Shown piece after piece: positions 38,216 through 46,615 of a stretch of 64,000 nucleotides of DNA. The stretch spans positions 1 through 64,000 of the forward strand of contig JAJGRE010000006.1 in NCBI GenBank assembly GCA_021083345.1, in the 5' to 3' direction. How positions within the stretch are numbered: position 1 is the stretch's first letter; every line of letters starts with the position of its first letter. A program made the position numbers and the translations under genes. Source of the stretch: Calditrichales bacterium MX18-03 (GTDB taxonomy: Bacteria; Bacillota; Clostridia; Lutisporales; Lutisporaceae). Under the pieces are notes generated by a model. That model made no database searches. It had not been told where the DNA came from and saw nothing but the letters and a program-made list of their open reading frames with translations.

Positions 38216-39955
38216 CTATTCCAATAGATAATCCAGCTTTAAATCCTTCAGTATCCTTCCAAGATAGGCTTTGATCTCCTCCGGCTCCTCCAGCGCCATG
38301 ACCTTTTGGACCACAGCCCGGGCATAAGCCAGATCAATGGACCGGACGATCTTCTTTATCTTCAGGATGGCGGAAGGGCTCATGCTGAACTCTTCCAGCC
38401 CCATTCCAAGCAGCAGCACCGCTGCAAGGGGACTGCCGGCAAGCTCGCCGCACATTCCTACTGTTTTTCCTTCTTTACGGGCGGCAGAAATGGTATTCTG
38501 AATCAGCCTCAGCACAGCAGGATGAAAGCTGTCGTATAAGTGGCTCACTTTACCGTTCCCCCTGTCAACCGCAAGGGCATATTGGGTCAGGTCGTTGGTT
38601 CCGATACTAAAAAAATCTGCTTCCCGAATCAGCTGGTCTGCCATGACGGCAGCGGAGGGAATTTCTACCATGATGCCGGCCTTGATGCCCTTGTCATAGG
38701 GGATGCCTTCCAGCTCCAGCTGGTTCTTTACCTCTCCCAGTACGTCATTGGCCTTCCTGAGCTCCTTCAAGGATGCGATCATGGGATACATGATCCAGAT
38801 GCTGCCGTAGGCACTGGCCCGCAGGATCGCCCGCAGCTGCGTTCTGAAGAGGTCTGTCCGGTCCAGGCAGATCCGTATGGCGCGCCAGCCCAAAAATGGG
38901 TTCTCCTCTTTGGGAAGTCCCAGGTATGGGATATCCTTATCGCCGCCTGCATCCAGGGTGCGGATGATGACGGTTTTTCCTGCCATCCCCTCCGCTGCCT
39001 GCCGGTAGGACTGAAACTGCTCCTCTTCCCCGGGCTCCGACGACCGGTCCATGAACAGGAACTCCGTCCTGAAGAGTCCAACCCCCTCTGCACCGTTTTC
39101 CAAGGCAATGGCCACATCCTCAGGCTTGCCGATATTGGCAAACAGTTCTATCCTGTGCCCATCCGGCGTTTCCGACGGATCATTCTTTATCTTCAAAAGC
39201 GCTGTCTTTGCTTCGGCCTGCCTTCTGATCGCCTCTTCCAGAACGGCAATCCGGTCCTCTTGCAGCTGAATCTCCACGATTCCCTGGGTACCGTCCACTG
39301 CGGCGATTTCCCCGTGCTGCATGGCAGCCATTGCATTGTTGCAGCCCAACACGGCAGGAATCTCATGCATCCGGGCCAGTATGGCGGTATGGGAGGTCAG
39401 TCCCCCTTTTTCCGCCACGATCCCTTTGACATAACGCTTGTCGGCGGCAGCCATTTGTGAAGGGGTAATGTCCTCCGCCACCAGGATGACTGCCTCTTCC
39501 AGGCTGGAAACATCTTTGATGGGAATCCCCAGCAGATTCTTCAGAACCCTGCTGCCAACATCCTTCAGGTCGGCAGCACGCTCCCTCAGATAGGGGTCCT
39601 CGATCTGCTCAAAAACAGCGGTCAACCCGTCCACAGCCGTGGAAAAGGCATTCTCCGCCTTGATTTTCCGGTCTCTTATGCCACTTACGGTATTGTCCTG
39701 CAGCATGGGATCTTCCAGGATCATGAGATGCGCCTCCAAGATATCTGCTGCATCCTTGCTTCCGCTTCGAAGTACATTCTGCAAAAGTACCTCCAGCTGC
39801 CTCTTAGACTGTGCAACAGCCGTCTCCAGTCTTGCTATTTCATGCTCCACCGCCGCTTCTCCAATCACGCTTCTGTCAATGACCGGCTCCTCGTCAGCCA
39901 GCTTGTATACTTTTCCGATACCGATTCCCGGTGATGCTGCAATCCCCTTTAACAT
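38216..39955 (-). CDS. ptsI: PTS Enzyme I
   Basis: The 579-residue phosphoenolpyruvate-protein phosphotransferase, which phosphorylates HPr. The N-terminal domain has the active His in GGLTSHTAILAR (near 190). The C-terminal PEP-binding domain has GLFRTEFLFMDR, FLGWRAIRICL, GTNDLTQYALAVDRGN and the catalytic Cys in GMCGELA. It ends the nag/mur operon. A terminator-like hairpin lies between it and the upstream HPr/small frame, so its level may be set separately. SD GAGAGGG is present. Confidence 0.97.
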   Translation of the reverse strand: MLKGIAASPGIGIGKVYKLADEEPVIDRSVIGEAAVEHEIARLETAVAQSKRQLEVLLQNVLRSGSKDAADILEAHLMILEDPMLQDNTVSGIRDRKIKAENAFSTAVDGLTAVFEQIEDPYLRERAADLKDVGSRVLKNLLGIPIKDVSSLEEAVILVAEDITPSQMAAADKRYVKGIVAEKGGLTSHTAILARMHEIPAVLGCNNAMAAMQHGEIAAVDGTQGIVEIQLQEDRIAVLEEAIRRQAEAKTALLKIKNDPSETPDGHRIELFANIGKPEDVAIALENGAEGVGLFRTEFLFMDRSSEPGEEEQFQSYRQAAEGMAGKTVIIRTLDAGGDKDIPYLGLPKEENPFLGWRAIRICLDRTDLFRTQLRAILRASAYGSIWIMYPMIASLKELRKANDVLGEVKNQLELEGIPYDKGIKAGIMVEIPSAAVMADQLIREADFFSIGTNDLTQYALAVDRGNGKVSHLYDSFHPAVLRLIQNTISAARKEGKTVGMCGELAGSPLAAVLLLGMGLEEFSMSPSAILKIKKIVRSIDLAYARAVVQKVMALEEPEEIKAYLGRILKDLKLDYLLE

Positions 39956-39984
39956 AACAAAACCCTCTCTATCCTCTTCATGAT

Positions 39985-40007
39985 AAAATGCGGTCCGGCC
40001 GCATTTT
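39985..40007 (-). terminator. Attenuator-like hairpin ahead of ptsI
   Basis: AAAATGCGG (39985-39993) and CCGCATTTT (39999-40007) form a perfect 9-bp stem with a 5-base loop; TTTTATC follows on the minus strand. It overlaps the stop codon of the small frame and could cut part of the transcripts before ptsI. Confidence 0.55.
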
Positions 40008-40182
40008 ATTCCTTTACTGATACTTCCATTATAACATTATTTCCTTCCAGATATTTCTTTATATCTGGAATTATTTCATCGGCATTGGTAATCACCACTG
40101 GGGTCACCAGCGGTTTCCCTTTGCCGGCTACAGGATTATACAGCTTCAAAGCTACTTCTTTTTTTTTTTGAACAGTTTGTAT
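40006..40182 (-). CDS. Unannotated small open frame between HPr and Enzyme I
   Basis: A frame of 58 codons ends at TAA 40006-40008 and reads well as protein, including KLYNPVAGKGKPLVTPVV and DEIIPDIKKYLEGN. It fills the gap between HPr and ptsI. No ATG, GTG or TTG lies in frame after the HPr stop. The first plausible codon is ATA (40180-40182), six bases after the GGAGAAGGAG at the end of the HPr gene. Eleven A in a row (40159-40169) follow, where polymerase slippage or a sequencing error could change the frame. It may be a real small protein with an unusual start, or a decayed gene. No family recognised. Confidence 0.4.
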   Translation of the reverse strand: MQTVQKKKEVALKLYNPVAGKGKPLVTPVVITNADEIIPDIKKYLEGNNVIMEVSVKE

Positions 40183-40187
40183 ATGAT

Positions 40188-40442
40188 CTACTCCTTCTCC
40201 AGTAACACCTTGACGGCATCCATTGCCTGTCTTTCATCGGCGCCTTCCGTGCTGACAACTACTTTTTCCCCTCTGCCGATTCCCATGGCCATGATTGCCA
40301 GAATACTTCTGGCCGGGATGTTTGCCGCCGTTTTTCCCATTTTAATTTCACTCTGAAATTTCTTGCAAAGCTGCACCAGTTCCCCAGCCGGTCTCGCATG
40401 CAGCCCTTCAGCCCTGTTCACTGTCATCGTTTCCGTAATCAT
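40188..40442 (-). CDS. ptsH: HPr family phosphocarrier protein
   Basis: An 84-residue HPr that carries phosphate from Enzyme I to sugar-specific EIIA domains. The active His15 is in EGLHARPA, and Ser46 (ARSILAIMAMG) aligns with the regulatory serine phosphorylated by HPr kinase, though the flanks are atypical. SD AGGAGGG. A 10-bp hairpin (40458-40467 with 40491-40500) lies just upstream of the SD. The gene shares its operon with nagB and ptsI. A second HPr is at 48742-49002. Confidence 0.93.
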   Translation of the reverse strand: MITETMTVNRAEGLHARPAGELVQLCKKFQSEIKMGKTAANIPARSILAIMAMGIGRGEKVVVSTEGADERQAMDAVKVLLEKE

Positions 40443-40457
40443 CCTTCATCCCTCCTA

Positions 40458-40500
40458 TATAAATCGCACTAATTGTATTATTAAAATGAAGCGATTTATA
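40458..40500 (-). promoter_or_regulatory. Hairpin just upstream of the HPr SD
   Basis: TATAAATCGC (40458-40467) and GCGATTTATA (40491-40500) form a perfect 10-bp stem with a 23-base AT-rich loop, ending next to SD AGGAGGG. There is no T-run, so it is not a terminator; mRNA processing or stability is possible. Confidence 0.4.
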
Positions 40501-40536
40501 ATTTAGCCAACGCCTAACGCTTTGAGGCTTTAATAG

Positions 40537-41322
40537 TTATGCTTGCGCCTGTAATCTATTAAGCGCGTTGTCTATATTATAATTTGCCAGGCTGCGACCC
40601 AGCATCTGGGCACCGCCTTCATCCAGAACCATTGTCACATCCTGATGCAGCTGCAGGATGGACGCCGGTGTCTCGGGCGTAATCCCGCCGTACACTGATT
40701 TGAATACCGCTTCCGCCTTTGCACTGCCGTTTGCCAGAAGCAACACCTTTTTTGCATGCATGATGGTCTTGATCCCCATACTGATGGCATATTGGGGCAC
40801 TTGTTCGATACATTGAAAAAAACGGGCATTGGCATTGATGGTTTCTTCGTCCAGCTTCACCCTATGGGTGGCTGTTTCAAACTTCACATCCGGCTCATTG
40901 AACCCGATGTGTCCGTTTTTCCCTATCCCCAGCACCTGCAGGTCGATGCCCCCCTGCACCATGATCAGGCGCTCGTAGTCGACGCACTCTTTGTCTATAT
41001 TGGAAGCCATACCGTTAGGTATGTGAATATTGTCCCGCCTTATATTGATATGGTTAAAAAACTGGTTGTGCATATAATAGTGATAGCTGTTGACATCCCT
41101 TTCCGGGAGTCCGATGTACTCATCCAGGTTAAAGGTGACCACCTCCGAAAAATCCAGGCCTTCCTCCTTATGCAACCGGACCAGCTCCTGGTACATCAAT
41201 AGGGGAGTACTGCCCGTTGCAAGGCCGATCACACTGTTGGGCCTGAGATAAATCTGCGCAGCCACAATATTTGCCGCCTTTTTGCTCATTTCTTCATAAT
41301 CTTTTGATACATAGATCCTCAT
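40537..41322 (-). CDS. nagB: Glucosamine-6-phosphate deaminase
   Basis: A 261-residue enzyme turning glucosamine-6-phosphate into fructose-6-phosphate and ammonia. GLATGSTPLLMYQ, NLDEYIGLP and GIGKNGHIGFNEP are diagnostic active-site motifs. The ATG at 41320-41322 has SD GGGAGG seven bases upstream; the SD overlaps the end of nagA. It is third in murQ-nagA-nagB. Confidence 0.96.
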   Translation of the reverse strand: MRIYVSKDYEEMSKKAANIVAAQIYLRPNSVIGLATGSTPLLMYQELVRLHKEEGLDFSEVVTFNLDEYIGLPERDVNSYHYYMHNQFFNHINIRRDNIHIPNGMASNIDKECVDYERLIMVQGGIDLQVLGIGKNGHIGFNEPDVKFETATHRVKLDEETINANARFFQCIEQVPQYAISMGIKTIMHAKKVLLLANGSAKAEAVFKSVYGGITPETPASILQLHQDVTMVLDEGGAQMLGRSLANYNIDNALNRLQAQA

Positions 41323-41326
41323 GGTA

Positions 41327-42466
41327 CTACCTCCCATATACTAACTGGCCCTTCACATAGGTTTCATAAATATTCATATTTCCGTCAAACAAAGTCAAGT
41401 CTGCATCCATACCCGCCGCGATCCTGCCTTTTCGGTCGTCGATCCCAAGCATTCGTGCGGGATTTTGGGTAACCAGCCGGATTGCGTCAGGTAGATCCAG
41501 TCCTGTATTGCTTATGATATTCTTTACTGCTGTGTTCAGGGTTAAAATGCTTCCGGCCAGATGTCCGTTGGCCAGACGCACTGCATTGTCCATTACCGTC
41601 ACCTGCTGTCCTCCCAGGTTATAAACCCCTTCCTTCATCAGACAGGCCATCATGGCATCGGTTATCAGGATAACCCGGTCCGTACCTTTGGCTTTCAGGA
41701 CGATCCGCTGGACAGCGGGATGCACATGTATGTTATCTACAATCAGCTCACAGCAGGCTTCACTGTCCAAGGCCGCCCCTGCCGCCCCCGGATGCCTATG
41801 GTGCAGCGGCGGCATGGCATTGAAAGTGTGGGTAAAAAGGCGTGCGCCTCTTCTCACGGCCTCCATGGCCTGTTCATAGGTAGCTTGTGTATGCCCGATG
41901 GAGATGATGATATTGCTTTCGGTGCACCTTTTAATAAACAGCTCGCTTCCTGCGGTTTCAGGTGCCAGAGTCACAATCTTGAGGACATCGCCGTAGGACT
42001 CGATCAGCTTGTAGTAAGGTGCGGCTATAAAGGTCTCATCATGGGCTCCCTTGGCGTTTTTGTTGATGAAGGGACCTTCAAGATGGCAGCCCAGGATTTC
42101 AGCACCGGCGGCTTGCTTCTTCATGGCATTCCGGATATTTTTGAGCGCCTGCTCGATCCGTTCCTCCGGCATGGTCATGGTGGTAGGCAGGAAAGCGGTA
42201 ACACCTGTTGCAGTGAGGCTCCGGCTAATGACAGCGAGGCTTTCGTCATTTTCATCCATGGTGTCTGCACCTGCACACCCGTGTATATGAATATCTATAA
42301 ACCCTGCTGACAGGTATTTGCCTTCTGCGTCGATAACCTCACTGCACTGTTTGGTTAATAGATCTTGTCCTTCGCTTACCGCTATGATCCTATCATCAAA
42401 AACGATGCTGTGATTTTTCAATATACTCTGATCTGCTATAATATTTGCATTGACTATCGCTTTCAT
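41327..42466 (-). CDS. nagA: N-acetylglucosamine-6-phosphate deacetylase
   Basis: A 379-residue amidohydrolase giving glucosamine-6-phosphate and acetate. Motifs seen: GFIDIHIHGCAGADT (start of the barrel), HLEGPFI (metal Glu), SIGHTQA, HTFNAMPPLHHR and the catalytic Asp in ITDAM. Its ATG follows the murQ TAA directly (TAAATG), and its stop is four bases from the nagB start, so the three genes are translated together. Confidence 0.96.
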   Translation of the reverse strand: MKAIVNANIIADQSILKNHSIVFDDRIIAVSEGQDLLTKQCSEVIDAEGKYLSAGFIDIHIHGCAGADTMDENDESLAVISRSLTATGVTAFLPTTMTMPEERIEQALKNIRNAMKKQAAGAEILGCHLEGPFINKNAKGAHDETFIAAPYYKLIESYGDVLKIVTLAPETAGSELFIKRCTESNIIISIGHTQATYEQAMEAVRRGARLFTHTFNAMPPLHHRHPGAAGAALDSEACCELIVDNIHVHPAVQRIVLKAKGTDRVILITDAMMACLMKEGVYNLGGQQVTVMDNAVRLANGHLAGSILTLNTAVKNIISNTGLDLPDAIRLVTQNPARMLGIDDRKGRIAAGMDADLTLFDGNMNIYETYVKGQLVYGR

Positions 42467-43339
42467 TTAATCGCCCCTTACCGCCTTCTTTACATTTCCA
42501 TCATAGCGTTCCAGCAGAACTTCCGCCTCTTGGGCAGTTATACCCAGCAGCAGCGTCAATAGTGCTGCCTTGGCATTTCCTTTCGCACTGTTCAGTGCCT
42601 CTTGCGCTTCAACCGAACTGCGGCCGGATGCCGTCTCAAGGATTTTCACCACTCTTTTCTTCAGCTTATCATTGATGGGACGTACGTTGACCATCAGATT
42701 ACCATAGGTTTTTCCCAGCTTTATCATGGCACAGGAGGAAAGCATATTAAGGACCATTTTCTGTGCAGTTCCGGCCTTAAGCCGGGTCGAACCGGCTATG
42801 GCTTCCGGCCCCACCTGGATTTCGATGCCGATATCCGCCAGCTTTTGCAGTGCGCCCCCTGACGCGCAGCTGATTCCGACTGTTTTGCAGCCCGTTTCCT
42901 TTGCAAACCGGATTCCTGATAAGACATAAGGGGTATTGCCGCTGGCGCTAACGCCCACCAGGATGTCGGCAGATGACAGCCCACGCTGCCTCAGGTCTTC
43001 AAGCGCCAGACCTTCGTCATCCTCGGTATCCTCTTTCCAACCGGCAACCGCGCCCTCACCACCGGAAATGATACCGACGACGACACCGTCCTCCATCCCG
43101 AAGGTGGGTGGTATTTCCGAAGCGTCCACCACCGCCAGCTTTCCGCTGGTGCCGCTTCCGATATAAATCAGCCTTCCGCCGGTCTTCAGTGCAGAGGCAA
43201 TGGCATCCACAGCCTGCGCAATCTCATTGAGGTTTTGGGAAACGGCACCGGCCACCTTTTTGTCTTCCTCATTGAATAGTCTGACCATTTCCAGGGTGGA
43301 CACTTCATCTATTTTAACCGTATCCGGATTAATGTTCAT
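42467..43339 (-). CDS. murQ: N-acetylmuramic acid 6-phosphate etherase
   Basis: A 290-residue SIS-domain etherase that cleaves MurNAc-6-P to GlcNAc-6-P and D-lactate, used in cell-wall recycling. IGSGTSGKLAVVDASEIPPTFG (near 60-81) is the family signature, and GVSASGNTPYVL and a C-terminal helical domain follow. Its product feeds NagA, encoded next. No MurNAc-specific PTS permease is visible in the window. Confidence 0.96.
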   Translation of the reverse strand: MNINPDTVKIDEVSTLEMVRLFNEEDKKVAGAVSQNLNEIAQAVDAIASALKTGGRLIYIGSGTSGKLAVVDASEIPPTFGMEDGVVVGIISGGEGAVAGWKEDTEDDEGLALEDLRQRGLSSADILVGVSASGNTPYVLSGIRFAKETGCKTVGISCASGGALQKLADIGIEIQVGPEAIAGSTRLKAGTAQKMVLNMLSSCAMIKLGKTYGNLMVNVRPINDKLKKRVVKILETASGRSSVEAQEALNSAKGNAKAALLTLLLGITAQEAEVLLERYDGNVKKAVRGD

Positions 43340-43372
43340 ACTGCTTCCTCCTGTTTAACCGTTTCATTTTTT

Positions 43373-44104
43373 CTACCTTTTCAGCACGACTTCAAACTTA
43401 TATTTGTCTGCCCTGTATATGGCCTTTGTCAGCTCCATGGGCTTATCGTCCTTCAAGTAAGTTTTTCTCGACAGCATCAAGGCTATGGCGTTTTTCTCCA
43501 CATTGAGCATGCTGCATTCATATTCATCCAATATGACAGCTTCAATACTCTGGCGTGCATAATCCATAGCCAGCCCGAAACGGCTGATCAGCACATCATA
43601 AAGGGATTTTCCCTCCAACATGTCGCGGGTCAGCTCCCGGCAAAGATCCACCGGTATATAAGCCGTTTCCATGGCATAGGGTTCTCCGGATACCAAACGC
43701 AGCCTGGTGATCTCGAATATCTCCTGCCCCTCTTCCAGGCCCAAGCCTTTTAGGATTTTCTTGGTGGCTTTTTTCCTGCTGAAGGCCAGCATTTGGGTTT
43801 CCACTTCCAGACCTTTGGCTTTCATATCCTCGGTGAAGCTGACCAAAGCTGACAATTGATGGCGTTCCTTGGGTTTTGAAACAAATGTGCCTTTCCCCTG
43901 CTCCCTATACAAAAGGCCTTCATTGACTAGATTCAATATGGCTTTGTTTACTGTCATCCGGCTGACTTCATGAAAAGCACAAAGTTCCCGTTCCGGAGGA
44001 ATCGGATCTCCGGGTTTCAGTTCTTCATTCTCAATCAGCTCGCGGATGATGTCCTTCAGCTGATAGTGAAGGGGAATGGGTGAACTTTTATTGACCTTTT
44101 TCAT
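43373..44104 (-). CDS. GntR/HutC family regulator, NagR-like
   Basis: A 243-residue regulator with an N-terminal GntR winged helix (PLHYQLKDIIRELIENEEL, GDPIPPERELCAFHEVSRMTVNKAI) and a C-terminal UTRA effector domain (FEITRLRLVSGEPYAMETAYI). NagR/YvoA relatives bind GlcN-6-P or GlcNAc-6-P and repress nag genes. It is the first gene of the operon it probably controls; a matching operator overlaps the transcript start. Confidence 0.93.
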   Translation of the reverse strand: MKKVNKSSPIPLHYQLKDIIRELIENEELKPGDPIPPERELCAFHEVSRMTVNKAILNLVNEGLLYREQGKGTFVSKPKERHQLSALVSFTEDMKAKGLEVETQMLAFSRKKATKKILKGLGLEEGQEIFEITRLRLVSGEPYAMETAYIPVDLCRELTRDMLEGKSLYDVLISRFGLAMDYARQSIEAVILDEYECSMLNVEKNAIALMLSRKTYLKDDKPMELTKAIYRADKYKFEVVLKR

Positions 44105-44140
44105 CGCATCCTCTTTCTCCTGTCATATTGCTATGTTGAC

Positions 44141-44157
44141 ATGTTGTATATACCAAT
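44141..44157. promoter_or_regulatory. Probable NagR-type (dre-like) operator
   Basis: Minus strand ATTGGTATATACAACAT resembles the ATTGGTATAGACCAAT-type sites of NagR/DasR regulators. It lies just downstream of the -10 at 44167-44172, where binding would repress. Confidence 0.65.
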
Positions 44158-44166
44158 TTCATCTTC

Positions 44167-44195
44167 AGTTTAGCACAGAGTCGGATTCTTGACAA
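44167..44195 (-). promoter_or_regulatory. Promoter of the gntR-murQ-nagAB-pts operon
   Basis: -35 TTGTCA (44190-44195) and -10 TAAACT (44167-44172), 17-bp spacer, on the minus strand; the start falls at the operator. Confidence 0.55.
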
Positions 44196-44350
44196 TACTG
44201 CATTCCAATTTTTATTCAAGTTCCTGACTAAAACCTGTTTAATGGGGAACATTATAAGTTTGTCCTATCCAGAAAAATACTTTGCAAAAAAACAGGAATG
44301 CTATAAAATGTTAATATATGTTTTTTAACTTTTTGCGGGGGAGTGAGGAT

Positions 44351-44767
44351 GTGGATTTTGAAAAATCATGCGGTGCGGTGGTTTATCATAAGCAGGAGGG
44401 TGAATACCGGTTTCTTGTCATCAAACACCGGAACAACGGCCACTGGGGCTTTCCAAAAGGGCACGTGGAAAACGGCGAGTTGGAGCAGGATACCGCTCTG
44501 AGAGAAATTGCGGAGGAGACCGGCTTGACGGTCCGGCTGCTGAACAGCTTCAGATATAAGATCGAGTACGCCCCCAAGGAAGGCATCTGGAAGGAGGTTG
44601 TTTTCTTTCTGGCGGAAGCAGCCAACAGGGATGTGACGGTTCAGGATGAGGAGATCGATGATTACAAATGGCTTACTTACCAGAAGGCCTATGATTTGAT
44701 CACCTTCAGCAATAGCAAGAATGCACTGGCTAAGGCCAAAGCTTTCCTTAAGAAAGAAAGAGGGTAG
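44351..44767 (+). CDS. Nudix hydrolase
   Basis: A 138-residue Nudix protein. The full Nudix box is present (G-x5-E-x7-RE-x2-EE-x-G, in the GHVENGELEQ and REIAEETGL segments). Its size and FPKGHVE context resemble diadenosine tetraphosphate hydrolases, but substrate cannot be fixed. GTG at 44351 is preferred behind SD GGGGGAG; an upstream ATG at 44318 has none. It overlaps nothing and is six bases from the HAD gene, so they form a pair. Confidence 0.9.
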   Translation: MDFEKSCGAVVYHKQEGEYRFLVIKHRNNGHWGFPKGHVENGELEQDTALREIAEETGLTVRLLNSFRYKIEYAPKEGIWKEVVFFLAEAANRDVTVQDEEIDDYKWLTYQKAYDLITFSNSKNALAKAKAFLKKERG

Positions 44768-44773
44768 GATGAT

Positions 44774-45430
44774 ATGCTGCAATGCGTTATTTTTGATATG
44801 GATGGCGTCATCATAGACAGCGAACCGCTGCATTACCAGGTCTTTGAGATCCATTGCCGGGATCTGGGGTTTAAGGCGGCAGAGGAAGATTACAATGCCT
44901 TTATCGGCTGTACCGACCTGGATATGTATGCTTTTCTGAAAGAAAAATATGGTTTATACGAATCTGCGGAGAATCTGGTCGAATATAAGCGGACCCTTTT
45001 TGTGAGCTGTCTGCTGAATGCAGACATAAAGCCAATACCAGCCGTTGAGCCCCTGATCCGTCAGTTGTCCGCCTCAGGCATCCAGCTTGCTCTGGCTTCC
45101 TCCTCCGAGATGGAGGTCATCCGTCTGGTGCTTGACAAATTCAATATGGGAAAGCTTTTTGACGTTGTGGTCAGCGGCACGGAGCTCCAGCGGTCCAAGC
45201 CTGCACCGGATATTTTTCTGAGAACGGCGGCGTTATTGAATGCAGAACCACGCACATGCATGGTTATAGAAGACTCCAGAAACGGTGTCGCTGCAGCAAA
45301 AGCAGCCGGCATGAAATGCATCGGCTTTCAGAACCCTAATTCCGGCAACCAGGACCTGTCGGCTGCCGATAGGATTATCAGCCATTTCAGCGAGATAGAC
45401 ATCCGTGAGCTCATCAGCAGTTTGCTTTAG
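44774..45430 (+). CDS. HAD family hydrolase, beta-phosphoglucomutase-like
   Basis: A 218-residue HAD phosphatase or mutase. The nucleophile motif is FDMDGVIIDSEPLHY (Asp9/Asp11), then a helical C1 cap, SS in LALASSSEMEV, Lys in LQRSKPAPDIF, and the acidic VIEDSRNG. The EPLHY cap start is shared by beta-phosphoglucomutases and sugar phosphatases. The substrate is unknown. SD AGGGTAGGAT. Confidence 0.9.
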   Translation: MLQCVIFDMDGVIIDSEPLHYQVFEIHCRDLGFKAAEEDYNAFIGCTDLDMYAFLKEKYGLYESAENLVEYKRTLFVSCLLNADIKPIPAVEPLIRQLSASGIQLALASSSEMEVIRLVLDKFNMGKLFDVVVSGTELQRSKPAPDIFLRTAALLNAEPRTCMVIEDSRNGVAAAKAAGMKCIGFQNPNSGNQDLSAADRIISHFSEIDIRELISSLL

Positions 45431-45445
45431 TTTACCCCTGTACAA

Positions 45446-45469
45446 CAAAAAAGCCTCCGATACGGAAGC
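45446..45469 (-). terminator. Terminator downstream of the PilZ gene
   Basis: GCTTCCG-TAT-CGGAGGC (one wobble) on the minus strand is followed by TTTTTTG. It lies about 140 bases past the PilZ stop and just after the HAD gene on plus. Confidence 0.7.
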
Positions 45470-45606
45470 TCAAAGCAGGGAAAGTATAAATGGGGGAATA
45501 AGTGACTGCTCTTGCAACAGTACAATTTATTCTTGATTTCATTATAGACCGGCTTGAGCCTACTGTCTGTAAGCTTCATGAAAACATTCTGTTAGGTTTT
45601 TGTTAA

Positions 45607-46002
45607 CTATATCTCTGTCGTAATACTGTTATCCAGCTTGGTGATGTGGGTAAACAGCCTGCCGGAAATATTCATGATTATGAGGCCCTGCCTGTAAAAC
45701 CCTTCTGTGGGTATTTCCCAGATCACCCTGGCGGATACCCGATCATACCTTTCACCTTCCAGTATAATATTGAGCACAAGCATACTGCCCTTATCCAGGG
45801 AAACAGGAGACATGACCCCAAGACCTCCGGCTGAAATATCCAAAAGCTCCATTTCCAAGGGTGACTCCGGCTCAACCTCCCGGCCTTCTGAAATATATTT
45901 TTTACAGTAGGCCTTAGACTGCTGTCCCATACGTTTGTGTCGTCTCATATCAAAAGCCTCCCTGGAATCCGCTGCTTTGGCTTTGCTGCTATTGCTGTTC
46001 AT
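45607..46002 (-). CDS. PilZ domain protein
   Basis: A 131-residue single-domain c-di-GMP receptor. RRHKR (near residue 21) matches the RxxxR motif, and DISAGGLG matches D/NxSxxG. The SD GGAGG sits nine bases before the ATG at 46002. No partner domain is present, so it probably acts through protein contacts. It is divergent from the hypothetical gene at 46152. Confidence 0.92.
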   Translation of the reverse strand: MNSNSSKAKAADSREAFDMRRHKRMGQQSKAYCKKYISEGREVEPESPLEMELLDISAGGLGVMSPVSLDKGSMLVLNIILEGERYDRVSARVIWEIPTEGFYRQGLIIMNISGRLFTHITKLDNSITTEI

Positions 46003-46151
46003 TGAAGCGCCTCCGTCTCGCAATACCGATTATTATCCTATTCCATTATATCATATGATGGGGCTTTTTCAGGTCAAATATTTCGTTGTTCCTTTGCTGT
46101 TTTCTGTGATAAACTAGAAAATAGCATATGTTGATATCCGGGGGGATTATC

Positions 46152-46547
46152 ATGTTTGTAGGCCGGCTGGACAATCTTTTTGAAAGTGTCATGACCGATC
46201 TGATGATGAATTCTATCAGTGTTTTTGTTGTTGGCAAGGATGTCCACTGTATGGTAGACAGCCGCGAGTATGCAGCAACTGTAACCTATATGCGGAAGCC
46301 CCTGGAAAAAGCATTCTGCGGCGACAGAAACCACTCTCTTATCATCATGCAATGTGTCATCATTGAGATTGAAGGGGTTAAGCTTCCCATATTCGCGGAC
46401 GGTGAGATCTATCTGTCCATCAGCATGAATGAGGCCGGAATCACCCATCCTATTCTCATCAAAAGCCCGGTTGCCAGGCAGTTCTTTCATTTCATAGTGG
46501 GAATCCACCGCGACAAAAGATATGTACAATATGATCCGACGGGATGA
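46152..46547 (+). CDS. Hypothetical protein
   Basis: A 131-residue soluble protein that I do not recognise. The pattern of short beta-like stretches (ISVFVVGKDVHCMVDS, SLIIMQCVIIEIEGVKLPIFADG) suggests a compact beta-rich fold. SD GGGGGGA supports the ATG at 46152; an earlier in-frame ATG at 46128 has none. It is divergent from the PilZ gene and upstream of a nitroreductase on the same strand, about 70 bases away. Confidence 0.6.
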   Translation: MFVGRLDNLFESVMTDLMMNSISVFVVGKDVHCMVDSREYAATVTYMRKPLEKAFCGDRNHSLIIMQCVIIEIEGVKLPIFADGEIYLSISMNEAGITHPILIKSPVARQFFHFIVGIHRDKRYVQYDPTG

Positions 46548-46615
46548 AAATCGGTCCGATTTTTTTGAATGGGGTGTCTTATTTACATCTGAGTCAATTT
46601 AGAGGAGTGTGTATC

